A stretch of 64,000 nt of DNA from Burkholderia sp. L27(2015). GTDB lineage: Bacteria > Pseudomonadota > Gammaproteobacteria > Burkholderiales > Burkholderiaceae. Below are positions 52,071 through 60,305 of this stretch, piece after piece (position 1 is the first letter of the stretch; every line of letters begins with the position of its first letter). The notes under the pieces are model-generated. The model saw nothing but the letters and a program-made list of their open reading frames with translations, ran no database searches and was not told the origin of the DNA. The position numbers were made by a program, and so were the translations under genes. Location: assembly GCF_009765705.1 (NCBI RefSeq), contig NZ_LMUX01000021.1:1123026-1187025 (forward strand), in the 5' to 3' direction.

Positions 52071-52700
52071 CTACGCGGTTGTATCCGGCACCATGCCTTC
52101 ACGCTGTGCGACCGAGCGTGCATCGGGCGACCATACTTCGAGAATGAAATCATCTTCGCGATGACTGACCAGCCGCGTCAACTCCGGTCGCGCATTGAAT
52201 GCGGCGTGGATACGCTCGGCGCTTTGCCCGTTGGCTTCGACCGAGCGCCGCCAGTGGCAAGCGAGCAGGGTGGCGTCGGGCACCAGCGAATCGATTATGT
52301 GGCCGAGCAACACTTTCAGATCGGCTGCGCTGAGGTAATAGGCTAGCTCGCTGATCACCACCAAATCGAATCGTTGCTGCGGCCACTGGTGCGGCATCGC
52401 GCGCTGCTCAACCTGCACCTGGGGGAGATCGCGCAGGCGGTTGCGCGCCAGTTCTACAGCGGTGGCATTCAGGTCAGACACCAGCAGCGTTGTGCAGCGT
52501 GACGCAAGTGCAGCGCTCAGTTCGCCATTTGCGCAGCCCGGCTCGAAGCCGGCTTCGTATTGCGCTTTCGGCAGGCATGCCAGCGTGAGCGCTCGTTTGC
52601 GTGACTCGTACCATCGCGCGCGCATTGCCCAAGGATCATCGCTGAGTCGATAAAGCTGCTCAAAATGCTGGGCAAGCGGGGAGGGGATCAGATCTGCCAT
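52071..52700 (-). CDS. NodS-like SAM-dependent methyltransferase
   Basis: A 209-residue class I methyltransferase resembling NodS N-methyltransferases. The SAM motif is AGFEPGCANGELSAAL (about 48-63), followed by LLVSDLNATAVELAR and the post-motif FDLVVISELAYYL. The start region YRLSDDPWAMRARWYESRKR is typical of this NodS-like group. Its ATG lies within the end of the upstream dehydrogenase-like gene (13-nt overlap). It converges on the GT2 gene. Confidence 0.88.
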   Translation of the reverse strand: MADLIPSPLAQHFEQLYRLSDDPWAMRARWYESRKRALTLACLPKAQYEAGFEPGCANGELSAALASRCTTLLVSDLNATAVELARNRLRDLPQVQVEQRAMPHQWPQQRFDLVVISELAYYLSAADLKVLLGHIIDSLVPDATLLACHWRRSVEANGQSAERIHAAFNARPELTRLVSHREDDFILEVWSPDARSVAQREGMVPDTTA

Positions 52701-53839
52701 AGGCGTCTCGCGTCGAGCGCATCGATCGGCGATTTTTCGGCGGCTTGTGCCTGGGTTCGGGCGTGATACTCACCCAACGCGGCGAGATCGTGTTCCGCAT
52801 GGCTCTGACGCATGAACACCGGCAGGTCTGCCATCAGCCGGGCGATATGGGCGTCCAGGCACACCGGCGCTGCCCCTAGCGCTCGTGCGGCGTGTTCGAG
52901 CACTTCGCTCGCAGCGCCCTCGACGCTCAGGCGCGTACGCAACGCGAGCCATCGCGCATCCGCATGCGGCATTTCGTCAATCGCGTCCGCGGCCTCGCGC
53001 AGCGTCGACGCGGCGTTGCCCACGGCCACGAGTATGCTGCCCAGATGGGCATTGCGGTGTGGATTGGGACGTTGCGCGGTTGCCTGCGCAACGCTGCGCG
53101 CCAGTTCCGCGATGGCGCCGTACCAGCAGGCCGCAATGCCTGCCCCACCTTGCCAGAATCCGGGGCGCGAAATGTATGCGCCCACGTTACCGATACGCTG
53201 TGCCGCGACGTGCTCGAAGACCACTTCGACGCTCGCGGTAGCCTGCATGCCGACCGCATGCCAGCCGCCCGTGGCCACCATCACGCCCGCTTGATCCAGA
53301 TCCACCGCATACAGGCCCGCTGCACCATCGGGGTCCCACCCTGTCACGAGCGCGTGGGTAACCGCGGCCGCACCGGAACACCACTGTTTGACACCGTTCA
53401 ACTCGACCGTCGTCCCGCCCGCCGTCTCGCCCCCTGCGTCGGCTGCACCGCTTTGCGACGATGCGGTGATGCGCGCATTCGGCGACTCCGAGGCCCACAC
53501 GCCCCAATACCCCTCGGCCAGAGGATAATCGGGCTGCAGCTCGGCGAATATCGCCAGCGCATCGGTATGGCCTTCGAAGAATTTCGCGAGGCTCAGATCG
53601 CGCGCTGCCACGGCGGCCAGCGCATTCCATCGCTGCGTGGTCGCGCCCGAGCCGGGCAAAGGTAATTGATCGAAACCCGCATCGACCAACGCCCTGAACG
53701 CCGTGCCCACCGCGGCCCACTGCGACGCATCGAATTCCATGGCGGCGAGGTAAGCGTTCAACTCGGCCAGCGCCAAAGCGCCCGATGCGTGGGGTTCATC
53801 GAAGAGCGGGATGTTGTCAAACTTCGATCGATCGTTCAT
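52688..53839 (-). CDS. Acyl-CoA dehydrogenase-like flavoprotein
   Basis: About 383 residues of the acyl-CoA dehydrogenase superfamily: helical N-domain, beta middle with VELNGVKQWCSGAAAVTHAL, and helical C-domain with a QxxGG-like area replaced by SHAEHDLAALGE. The usual catalytic Glu was not identified with certainty, so the activity may be atypical. ATG 53839 (MNDRSKFDN) is chosen; the frame opens 81 nt earlier. It is coupled to the methyltransferase. Its presence beside a deacetylase and GT is unusual for fatty-acid oxidation. Confidence 0.82.
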   Translation of the reverse strand: MNDRSKFDNIPLFDEPHASGALALAELNAYLAAMEFDASQWAAVGTAFRALVDAGFDQLPLPGSGATTQRWNALAAVAARDLSLAKFFEGHTDALAIFAELQPDYPLAEGYWGVWASESPNARITASSQSGAADAGGETAGGTTVELNGVKQWCSGAAAVTHALVTGWDPDGAAGLYAVDLDQAGVMVATGGWHAVGMQATASVEVVFEHVAAQRIGNVGAYISRPGFWQGGAGIAACWYGAIAELARSVAQATAQRPNPHRNAHLGSILVAVGNAASTLREAADAIDEMPHADARWLALRTRLSVEGAASEVLEHAARALGAAPVCLDAHIARLMADLPVFMRQSHAEHDLAALGEYHARTQAQAAEKSPIDALDARRLWQI

Positions 53840-54210
53840 GGTGGTCGCCCAGAGTGGAAACGCCTGGCAATCGCCGGCGCGGTTTGGCCCCAGACACATG
53901 GCTGTAAGATTTGGTCGCAAATGTTGTTCCCGCGGGTATGCGTTTCCCGGGAGCTTTTCGGTCGGCAGTACGTCAAACAGCAGCAGTTCAGGTGGTGCGC
54001 GAGCATGCGGTAAAAATTACACGTGTCGGCAAGAAGGCAAGAGTACGACGGTCCCATCTGTTATGAAGGTCAATAAATGAGCATTCATCAAACGCATTGT
54101 TTGGACGCACTTTCGGGTGTGAGTCTTTGATTCCGTCCCCAACCAACGTGGACGAAAGCGCACCGCTACACAGCGTCGCACCGGGGACGCGCCGCGAGGG
54201 GCCTGCGGTT
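53840..54210. other. Divergent gap between the dehydrogenase-like and AI-2E transporter genes
   Basis: About 370 bases with no gene that I can support. It contains an AT-richer stretch near 54050-54120. The AI-2E-family frame is open back to a TTG at 54097, but that has no RBS. Confidence 0.35.
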
Positions 54211-55368
54211 ATGCCCGTACCGCCACCACCTGCATTTGCGACGCCCCGCGCTCGGCTCGAACGTGTCCTGTTGCTGCTGCTGACGTTAATGGGTGCGGTG
54301 GCCTTCCTCGTCTGGGCGCGCACGCTACTGATTCCGATCGCAGTCAGTGTCATCGGCAGTTTCGCGCTCAATCCTCCAACTCGTTACCTAAGGCGCTTCG
54401 GACTTCCGCGCGTAGCTGCCGCGGGCGTAGTGGTTTCGGTGTTGTGGATAGCGGGGTGCTATTTCCTGTACGCATCTCAAGACGGCTTGATTGCGCTGAC
54501 CGAACAAGTGCCCGCCGCCGCAGAGAAAATCACCGATGGGCTGAACGCTTTGCGTCACAGCCGCATTCCGACAGTCAAGAAATTTCAGAGCGCGACCACC
54601 CTGATCGAGCAACTGGGCAACCCAGTCGGCCCGCCTCAGATTCATGCAAGCGCTGCGCCGGCCGCACCGATTTTTAACTTCCGCGATTTCTTCTTGAGTG
54701 GTTCGCTCAGCATCGCCAACGCGTTCAGCAATTTGCTGGTGGTCAGTTTCCTGACCTTTTTCCTGTTGGCTTCCGGCGACGAACTTCGGCGCAAATATTT
54801 GTTAAGCACGGGTGGTGGCCTGAGTCGGCAAAAGCGCCGAGCGCGCATGCTGACCGAGATGTCGCGACAAATCCAAAACTCGTTGCTGGCCTTGCTGGTG
54901 GCCAACGTCATCATCGGTGGCGCCACGGCGGTCTGCTTTGCGTTATTGGGCATGCAGCAGGCAGTCATGTGGGGCGTGGCAACCGCCGCATTGCATTTCA
55001 TCCCTTATTTCGGCACGGCATTGATCGCGGCCGCCAGTTTCATTCTTTCGTGGCTTACCACGGGCAATCTGCAACACGCTTTCGTCATCGCCGCCGTGTC
55101 GCTGTTCATCGCCATGCTCGGCGGAACCTTCATCACCACGATCCTGCAAAGCCGCGCTTTGCAAATGGACGCTTGCGTGATGTTCGTCAGCCTGTTCGTG
55201 TGGGGTTGGCTCTGGGGAGTCTGGGGTTTGTTGCTGTGCTCGCCGTTGCTGGCCGTGACCAAAGTCATCAGTGAACACGTGGATGGGCTGGCACCGGTTG
55301 CGATGATATTGGCGAACAAGCACGGCGCGCCGCGCAAGCGACGGCGTCGGCGGCGATTCTTCAGGTAG
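54211..55368 (+). CDS. AI-2E family transporter (PerM/TqsA type)
   Basis: About 385 residues with seven or eight membrane helices and the family pattern: LLLLLTLMGAVAFLVWARTL, RRFGLPRVAAAGVVVSVLWI, the extracellular helical loop, and PYFGTALIAAASFILSWLTT followed by GGTFITTILQSRALQMDACV and WGWLWGVWGLLLCSPLLAVT. Members export varied solutes; AI-2 transport should not be assumed. The C-terminus is strongly basic (KRRRRRRFFR-like). ATG 54211 has GAGGG about 10 nt upstream. Confidence 0.87.
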   Translation: MPVPPPPAFATPRARLERVLLLLLTLMGAVAFLVWARTLLIPIAVSVIGSFALNPPTRYLRRFGLPRVAAAGVVVSVLWIAGCYFLYASQDGLIALTEQVPAAAEKITDGLNALRHSRIPTVKKFQSATTLIEQLGNPVGPPQIHASAAPAAPIFNFRDFFLSGSLSIANAFSNLLVVSFLTFFLLASGDELRRKYLLSTGGGLSRQKRRARMLTEMSRQIQNSLLALLVANVIIGGATAVCFALLGMQQAVMWGVATAALHFIPYFGTALIAAASFILSWLTTGNLQHAFVIAAVSLFIAMLGGTFITTILQSRALQMDACVMFVSLFVWGWLWGVWGLLLCSPLLAVTKVISEHVDGLAPVAMILANKHGAPRKRRRRRRFFR

Positions 55369-55500
55369 GTCCGCCCCGCGGTCCCAAGACGAATACCATG
55401 CGTTGGCGCTGGGCTTGCTTGCAGGCACAGGGCTTGCTCGTAAGGTTAGCGTGGACGCGCCCACGGCGCGTCGACCCCATCTCAGACTCGGGAGTCGGCA

Positions 55501-56514
55501 ATGGCTCAAATCATATGGCGCGGCGCGATCAGTTTCGGCCTGGTGCATATCCCGGTCCGGCTTTATCCGGCGATTTCGCATCAACGCGTGGGTTTCGATT
55601 TGCTCGACAAACGGTCGATGGATCCGATCGGTTACCGCAAGATCAACAAAAGAACCGGTAAGGAGGTCGACAAGAGCAATATCGTGCGCGGCTTCGAATA
55701 CGAAAAAGAGCAATACGTGGTGCTCAGCGACGAAGAAATCAAGGCGGCAAATCCGGAGTCGACTCAGACCATCGACATCGTCACCTTTGTCGATGCTCCC
55801 GAAATCTCATTTCTCTACCTCGATACCCCGTATTTTCTCGCGCCCGATCGCGGTGGCGACAAGGTTTACGCTTTGCTGCGCGATGCGCTCAAAAAGTCGG
55901 GGCGCATAGGCATTGCCAATGTGGTTCTGCACAGCAAGCAACATTTGGCCTCATTGATTCCGGTTGGGGCGGGGCTCGCGCTCAACACCTTGCGCTGGGC
56001 GGACGAAGTGCGCGACATCGAGCCATTGAAGCTGCCTTCGCAAAGCGCCGGCAAGAATGGCATATCGGATCGTGAACTCAAGATGGCGACCCAGTTGATC
56101 GACGACATGACGCAGCCGTGGGACCCTGAGCTATACCACGATACGTTTCACGACGAAATTTTGAAGCTTGTGCAGCGTAAGGTGAAACTGGGCAAGACGG
56201 GTACGTTGCGTGCGGTCGAAGAGGCGAGCGGCGAGCCGAAGAAATCGGCCGATATTCTGGATTTGACCGAAATGCTCAAACGCAGTCTGTCGGGAAAACC
56301 CAAAGCCGCAAAGGCCGAGTCCGCCGAATCTGGCGATGCGCCAGCGCGCACGGGCGGCGCCAAGGCAAAGCCGGCTGCGAAAGGGACGAAAGGGCGCACG
56401 AAAGCGAGCCCAAGCGGCAGTGCAAAAAAGAGCACAAGCACCGCCGCCAAGCCGAGCACAAGAACCAGCACAAGAGCACCTGCGAAAAAGCGAGCCGCCC
56501 ACGCCGGCTCCTGA
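55501..56514 (+). CDS. ku: Non-homologous end joining protein Ku
   Basis: Bacterial Ku homodimer subunit, 337 residues, which rings DNA double-strand ends and recruits LigD. The start MAQIIWRGAISFGLVHIPVR is canonical, followed by RSMDPIGYRKINKRTGKEVD, DRGGDKVYALLRDALKKSGR and the core-ending LIDDMTQPWDPELYHDTFHD. Residues 260-337 form a Lys/Ala/Ser/Thr-rich basic tail typical of long-tailed Ku, which modulates DNA binding. The ligD gene starts 6.3 kb downstream on the same strand. Confidence 0.96.
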   Translation: MAQIIWRGAISFGLVHIPVRLYPAISHQRVGFDLLDKRSMDPIGYRKINKRTGKEVDKSNIVRGFEYEKEQYVVLSDEEIKAANPESTQTIDIVTFVDAPEISFLYLDTPYFLAPDRGGDKVYALLRDALKKSGRIGIANVVLHSKQHLASLIPVGAGLALNTLRWADEVRDIEPLKLPSQSAGKNGISDRELKMATQLIDDMTQPWDPELYHDTFHDEILKLVQRKVKLGKTGTLRAVEEASGEPKKSADILDLTEMLKRSLSGKPKAAKAESAESGDAPARTGGAKAKPAAKGTKGRTKASPSGSAKKSTSTAAKPSTRTSTRAPAKKRAAHAGS

Positions 56515-56552
56515 CAGGCATTGTTTTTTCGACCACCTGTGAAGGAGATACG

Positions 56553-57062
56553 ATGCAACTTGACGGATCCTGCCACTGCGGTGCCGTGCGCTTCAGCGTG
56601 TCGAGCGCGACACCGTATCCCTACCAGCGTTGCTACTGTTCGATATGCCGCAAGACCCAGGGCGGCGGCGGGTACGCCATCAACCTGGGTGCCGATGCGA
56701 ACTCGATGAAAGTGACTGGGCGCGACGACATCAGCATCTACCACGCAAAATTGAAACGTGCCGGAGAGCACCGCATGCATGCCAGCACGGCGGAACGCCA
56801 TTTTTGCAGGCGTTGTGGCAGCGCGCTGTGGTTATACGATCCCGAGTGGCCTGATCTGATACATCCGTTTGCGTCCGCCATCGATACGCCCTTGCCTGTG
56901 GCTCCCGAACGTACCCACCTATTGCTGGAATTCAAAGCGCCCTGGGTCGAACCGGACATCAGGCCGCACGATCAGTATTTTCAGGCGTTTCCGCAGGAGT
57001 CCATCGCGCAATGGCACGAACGGCTGGGGCTGCTCGACGAGGACGGCCCCGATGGGCATTAG
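56553..57062 (+). CDS. GFA (CENP-V) family zinc protein
   Basis: A 169-residue protein of the glutathione-dependent formaldehyde-activating fold. Zinc Cys are in GSCHCGAVRF and RCYCSICRKTQGGG, with a further pair in FCRRCGSALW. True S-hydroxymethylglutathione synthesis is disputed for most members. GGAG lies before the ATG. Its stop overlaps the convergent iron-permease-like stop by about 2 nt. Confidence 0.92.
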   Translation: MQLDGSCHCGAVRFSVSSATPYPYQRCYCSICRKTQGGGGYAINLGADANSMKVTGRDDISIYHAKLKRAGEHRMHASTAERHFCRRCGSALWLYDPEWPDLIHPFASAIDTPLPVAPERTHLLLEFKAPWVEPDIRPHDQYFQAFPQESIAQWHERLGLLDEDGPDGH

Positions 57063-57574
57063 CGCGCATTCTCGAGATTAGGTGTTTCCTCGTCGATCGA
57101 GTGGCTCTCCTTGCTTCCGTCGTTGCAATCGGCCTTGGCTGCGAGTCTTGCGTAAAACGCAGCGATTTTACGGAGATCATCCTCGGTGGCATCTTCGATG
57201 CCCACCAGCCGATTGCTCGCGTCTTTCTGTGACGCGAGCAACTCGTTAAGCTTCATATGTACCGCGATACTGTCCTTGTTCTGACTTTCCTGAATAAGAA
57301 ACACCATCAAGAACGTGACGATCGTCGTACCCGTGTTGATGACGAGTTGCCAGGTATCCGAATAGTGAAAGATGGGCCCGGTGACTACCCAGACGACGAT
57401 GGATAAGATAGCCAGCGCAAACGCGATCGGCGACCCTGTCCAGCGGGTGATCCAACTCGCGAACTTGTCGAACGCTTGTACAAGCCGCGACGCTTTAGAG
57501 TATCCAAGGCCGGCGGAGGTGGGCACGGATTCGATGTCGCCGCGATGTTCAGGAGCTTTGGGCATTGAACTCAT
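57059..57574 (-). CDS. Low-affinity iron permease (Fet4-like) family protein
   Basis: A 171-residue membrane protein with two hydrophobic helices (about 47-66 and 76-93). The family stretch is FDKFASWITRWTGSPIAFAL then IINTGTTIVTFLMVFLIQESQ-like sequence. Bacterial members are much shorter than yeast Fet4 and iron transport has rarely been shown. ATG 57574 has GAGGA 8 nt upstream; longer readings of the frame run into the next gene on the other strand. Confidence 0.87.
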   Translation of the reverse strand: MSSMPKAPEHRGDIESVPTSAGLGYSKASRLVQAFDKFASWITRWTGSPIAFALAILSIVVWVVTGPIFHYSDTWQLVINTGTTIVTFLMVFLIQESQNKDSIAVHMKLNELLASQKDASNRLVGIEDATEDDLRKIAAFYARLAAKADCNDGSKESHSIDEETPNLENAR

Positions 57575-57754
57575 GATCAGGTCCTCAGGTTGTGTTGCGC
57601 GTACTGGAAGAAATGTTAGATACAAAGCAAATACCGTACCCGCAAGCCGGCGCATCGGGCGAGCGCCGGGGCATACGCCTTGCTCCACGACGGACGACTT
57701 CACGCGGCGCCAGAGTGTGTCGGCCGATCCCCTCTTATCGAACCGAGGAAAGCA

Positions 57755-57985
57755 ATGAATCTGCTCGATTTGATTCAGTGGCCGGCGATGCTGGTAACGG
57801 TCATCGCGTCCTGGCTGGTCTCCTCGCAATCCAAACGCCAGCGGCTGCATGGCTTTTGGTATTTCCTGCTGAGCAACGTTCTGTGGATCGCATGGGGTGT
57901 GCATGACCATGCTTATGCGCTGATCGGCTTGCAGATCGCGCTGGCGGCCATGAATATCCGCGGCACTTACAAAAACGAAACATAA
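57755..57985 (+). CDS. Small three-helix membrane protein
   Basis: A 76-residue protein, almost entirely hydrophobic: about three helices (WPAMLVTVIASWLVSS, GFWYFLLSNVLWIAWGVH, AYALIGLQIALAAMNI). GAGG stands before ATG 57755. The FxLLSNxLWxxWG pattern recalls SemiSWEET/PnuC-like small membrane proteins, but I make no functional claim. Confidence 0.7.
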   Translation: MNLLDLIQWPAMLVTVIASWLVSSQSKRQRLHGFWYFLLSNVLWIAWGVHDHAYALIGLQIALAAMNIRGTYKNET

Positions 57986-58133
57986 GGCGACGACCTGCTC
58001 GCGATCAAGGGGGGCGTGTGGCATGCAGTTGTAACAAGCCATGCCGCTATCGACTATGAGATGATGGCAGGCGCCCGGGTTGCGGACCAAGACAGCGGGC
58101 CAAGACGGCAGCCCAAGACAGGAAATCACGAAT

Positions 58134-60212
58134 ATGCCCGATTCTTCGTTTTTGCAAGGCAGCGACTCGTCGGCCGGTTCGCTCTTGCAACCCGACCTGA
58201 AACCGGCTCTGCAAGCGGGCTTTGAAGCGGATTTGGAAGTTGACCCGCAAGCCGATCGCCGTCATTTGCCGGGGCGGCGGCTACGTGACCACCTGGCGCA
58301 AACTGCGCTGGCGCGAGCTTGCGTCGGCATAGCGCTCGTCGACGCGAGCGGGCGGTTGCTTGACGCAAATGACGCATTTTGCAACATGGTCGGCTACGAA
58401 CCGACCGACTTGATCGGCACCTACCTGGATAGCGTGATCCACGCTGCGGATCGCGATGGGGTAGCGCACTTGATCGAGTCAGTGGACGCGGGAAACATCG
58501 CCGACGCGTCGGGTGAAATCCGCTTTGTCCGTAAAGACGGCGCATCGCTCTGGAGCCGGACCCATGTGTCGGGACCGGCTCGGACGGCCCGAACGTCACA
58601 TACCGACGGCTTGGTGTTGATCGTTGAGAACATCGACAGGCTCAAGCTCGCGGAAGAACGGCTGGGCGCACTGGTGGAGCGGCTGGAGGTTGCCACCGAC
58701 GCCGCAGGCTTGGGCGTGTTCGAGTGGAACGTCGAGGACGACACGGGCATTTCCGAAAACCAGCGCATGCGCGAGATTCTCGGGTACGAATCGGGACAAG
58801 CCACGCTCTCCCTGGCCGGGATGATTGCTGAAATCGTCTATCCGGAAGACGCCGCGGCGTTCCAGGATGCGCTGCAAGCGGCGCTGGAACACCCAGGTGC
58901 AAGGTTCCATCACGTTTGCCGGATCCGTGTCGGCGGCTCGGGTGAGGTGAGCGCCTTTAAGTGGATCGAGATCGTCGGCCAGATCCGGCGCGACCCGACC
59001 GGCGGGCCGACACGTTTGGTGGGAGTTCTGACCGACGTGACGGTGCGCAAGCAGGCGGAAAAATCATTGCTCGATGCGGACTCGCGCAAGAACAGTTTTC
59101 TGACCATGCTGGCGCATGAACTGCGCAATCCCTTGGCGCCGATCAAAGCGGCCTCGCTGCTGGTCCAGATGCTGGCGCCCAATCCCGAGTCGAAGATTTA
59201 CAGCGCCGGGCAGATGATAGAGCGCCAAAGCAATCATCTATCCAACCTCGTTGGGCAGTTGCTGGAAGTCACGCGTATCACCACCGGCAACATCGAGCTG
59301 GTGCGCGAGATCGTAGAGCTGTCCGCCTTGCTTCGCGATGCGGTGGAGCCGATGACGCTGTTGCTGGATTCGCGCAATCAATCCTTCACGATCGATACGC
59401 CGGTCAACCCGATCTGGGTCTATGCCGATACATTGCGACTGACCCAGGTGTTCACCAATCTAATCGATAACGCATCGAAATACACCGCCAACGGCGGCCA
59501 CATCGAAGTCAGGCTTATGGCGCTAGCGGGCAGCGAACGCTGTGAGGTCAGCGTGACCGATAACGGACAAGGCGTGCCGCCCGAATTGTTGCCTCATGTA
59601 TTCGACCCGTTTGTGCAGGGCAACGTATCGGTGGCGAGGACGGATGCCGGCCTGGGCATCGGTCTTTCGATCGTGCAGCAACTGGTGAGCTTGCATGGCG
59701 GCGGTGTGACAGTCAGCAGCCCAGGGGCTGGCGCCGGTAGCACCTTCGTGGTGACGCTGCCGGTTTCGCAGCAAAGCGCGGCGGCCGTCGCGCCTCCCGT
59801 AACGATCCAGTCCAGCTTGGCCGACGGTGGCCGCGTATTGATCGTGGACGATAACGCGGATGCGGCGGAATCGCTCGCCGAGCTGCTCACGCTGGCGGGG
59901 TGTCAAGTCCAAACCGCCGGAAATGGCGCCGAGGCGTTTCAGACGGTACGGTCGTGGAAGCCCGCGGTGATTGTTCTGGACATCGGCTTACCCGATCTCG
60001 ATGGCTTCCAGATCACGCTGGAATTGCGGTCGAGACGGGAGATGCAAGATGTCTTGATCATCGCGCTAAGCGGCTATGGCAGTGCCGAATATGTAGAGCG
60101 AGCTCGCGTCGTCGGCATCGATATGTACTTGACGAAACCGGCTCCGATGGAGATCTTGATCACGTCGATTCAGAAAAAGCTGCGCGAGGTGTCGTCCGCG
60201 TCACGGCAATAA
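58134..60212 (+). CDS. Soluble PAS-PAS hybrid histidine kinase with receiver
   Basis: A 692-residue cytosolic hybrid kinase with no membrane helix. Two PAS domains (about 56-170 and 178-305) precede HisKA with phosphoacceptor His328 in MLAHELRNPLAPIKAAS, HATPase_c (NLIDNASKYT, VTDNGQGVP, DAGLGIGLSIVQQL) and a C-terminal receiver with IVDDNADAAES and the Asp in VLDIGLPDLDG. The final output protein is not encoded next to it, so the receiver may pass phosphate on or regulate the kinase. AGGAAA precedes the ATG. Confidence 0.93.
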   Translation: MPDSSFLQGSDSSAGSLLQPDLKPALQAGFEADLEVDPQADRRHLPGRRLRDHLAQTALARACVGIALVDASGRLLDANDAFCNMVGYEPTDLIGTYLDSVIHAADRDGVAHLIESVDAGNIADASGEIRFVRKDGASLWSRTHVSGPARTARTSHTDGLVLIVENIDRLKLAEERLGALVERLEVATDAAGLGVFEWNVEDDTGISENQRMREILGYESGQATLSLAGMIAEIVYPEDAAAFQDALQAALEHPGARFHHVCRIRVGGSGEVSAFKWIEIVGQIRRDPTGGPTRLVGVLTDVTVRKQAEKSLLDADSRKNSFLTMLAHELRNPLAPIKAASLLVQMLAPNPESKIYSAGQMIERQSNHLSNLVGQLLEVTRITTGNIELVREIVELSALLRDAVEPMTLLLDSRNQSFTIDTPVNPIWVYADTLRLTQVFTNLIDNASKYTANGGHIEVRLMALAGSERCEVSVTDNGQGVPPELLPHVFDPFVQGNVSVARTDAGLGIGLSIVQQLVSLHGGGVTVSSPGAGAGSTFVVTLPVSQQSAAAVAPPVTIQSSLADGGRVLIVDDNADAAESLAELLTLAGCQVQTAGNGAEAFQTVRSWKPAVIVLDIGLPDLDGFQITLELRSRREMQDVLIIALSGYGSAEYVERARVVGIDMYLTKPAPMEILITSIQKKLREVSSASRQ

Positions 60213-60305
60213 GGCGCTTTCAGCGGCGGCATTAACGCCAGGTGTTGCAGCCGTCTGCGCGCCCGTGCCGCCGCTCGTGTAGCTCCCCGTGCAGCCTCGC
60301 GCGTG

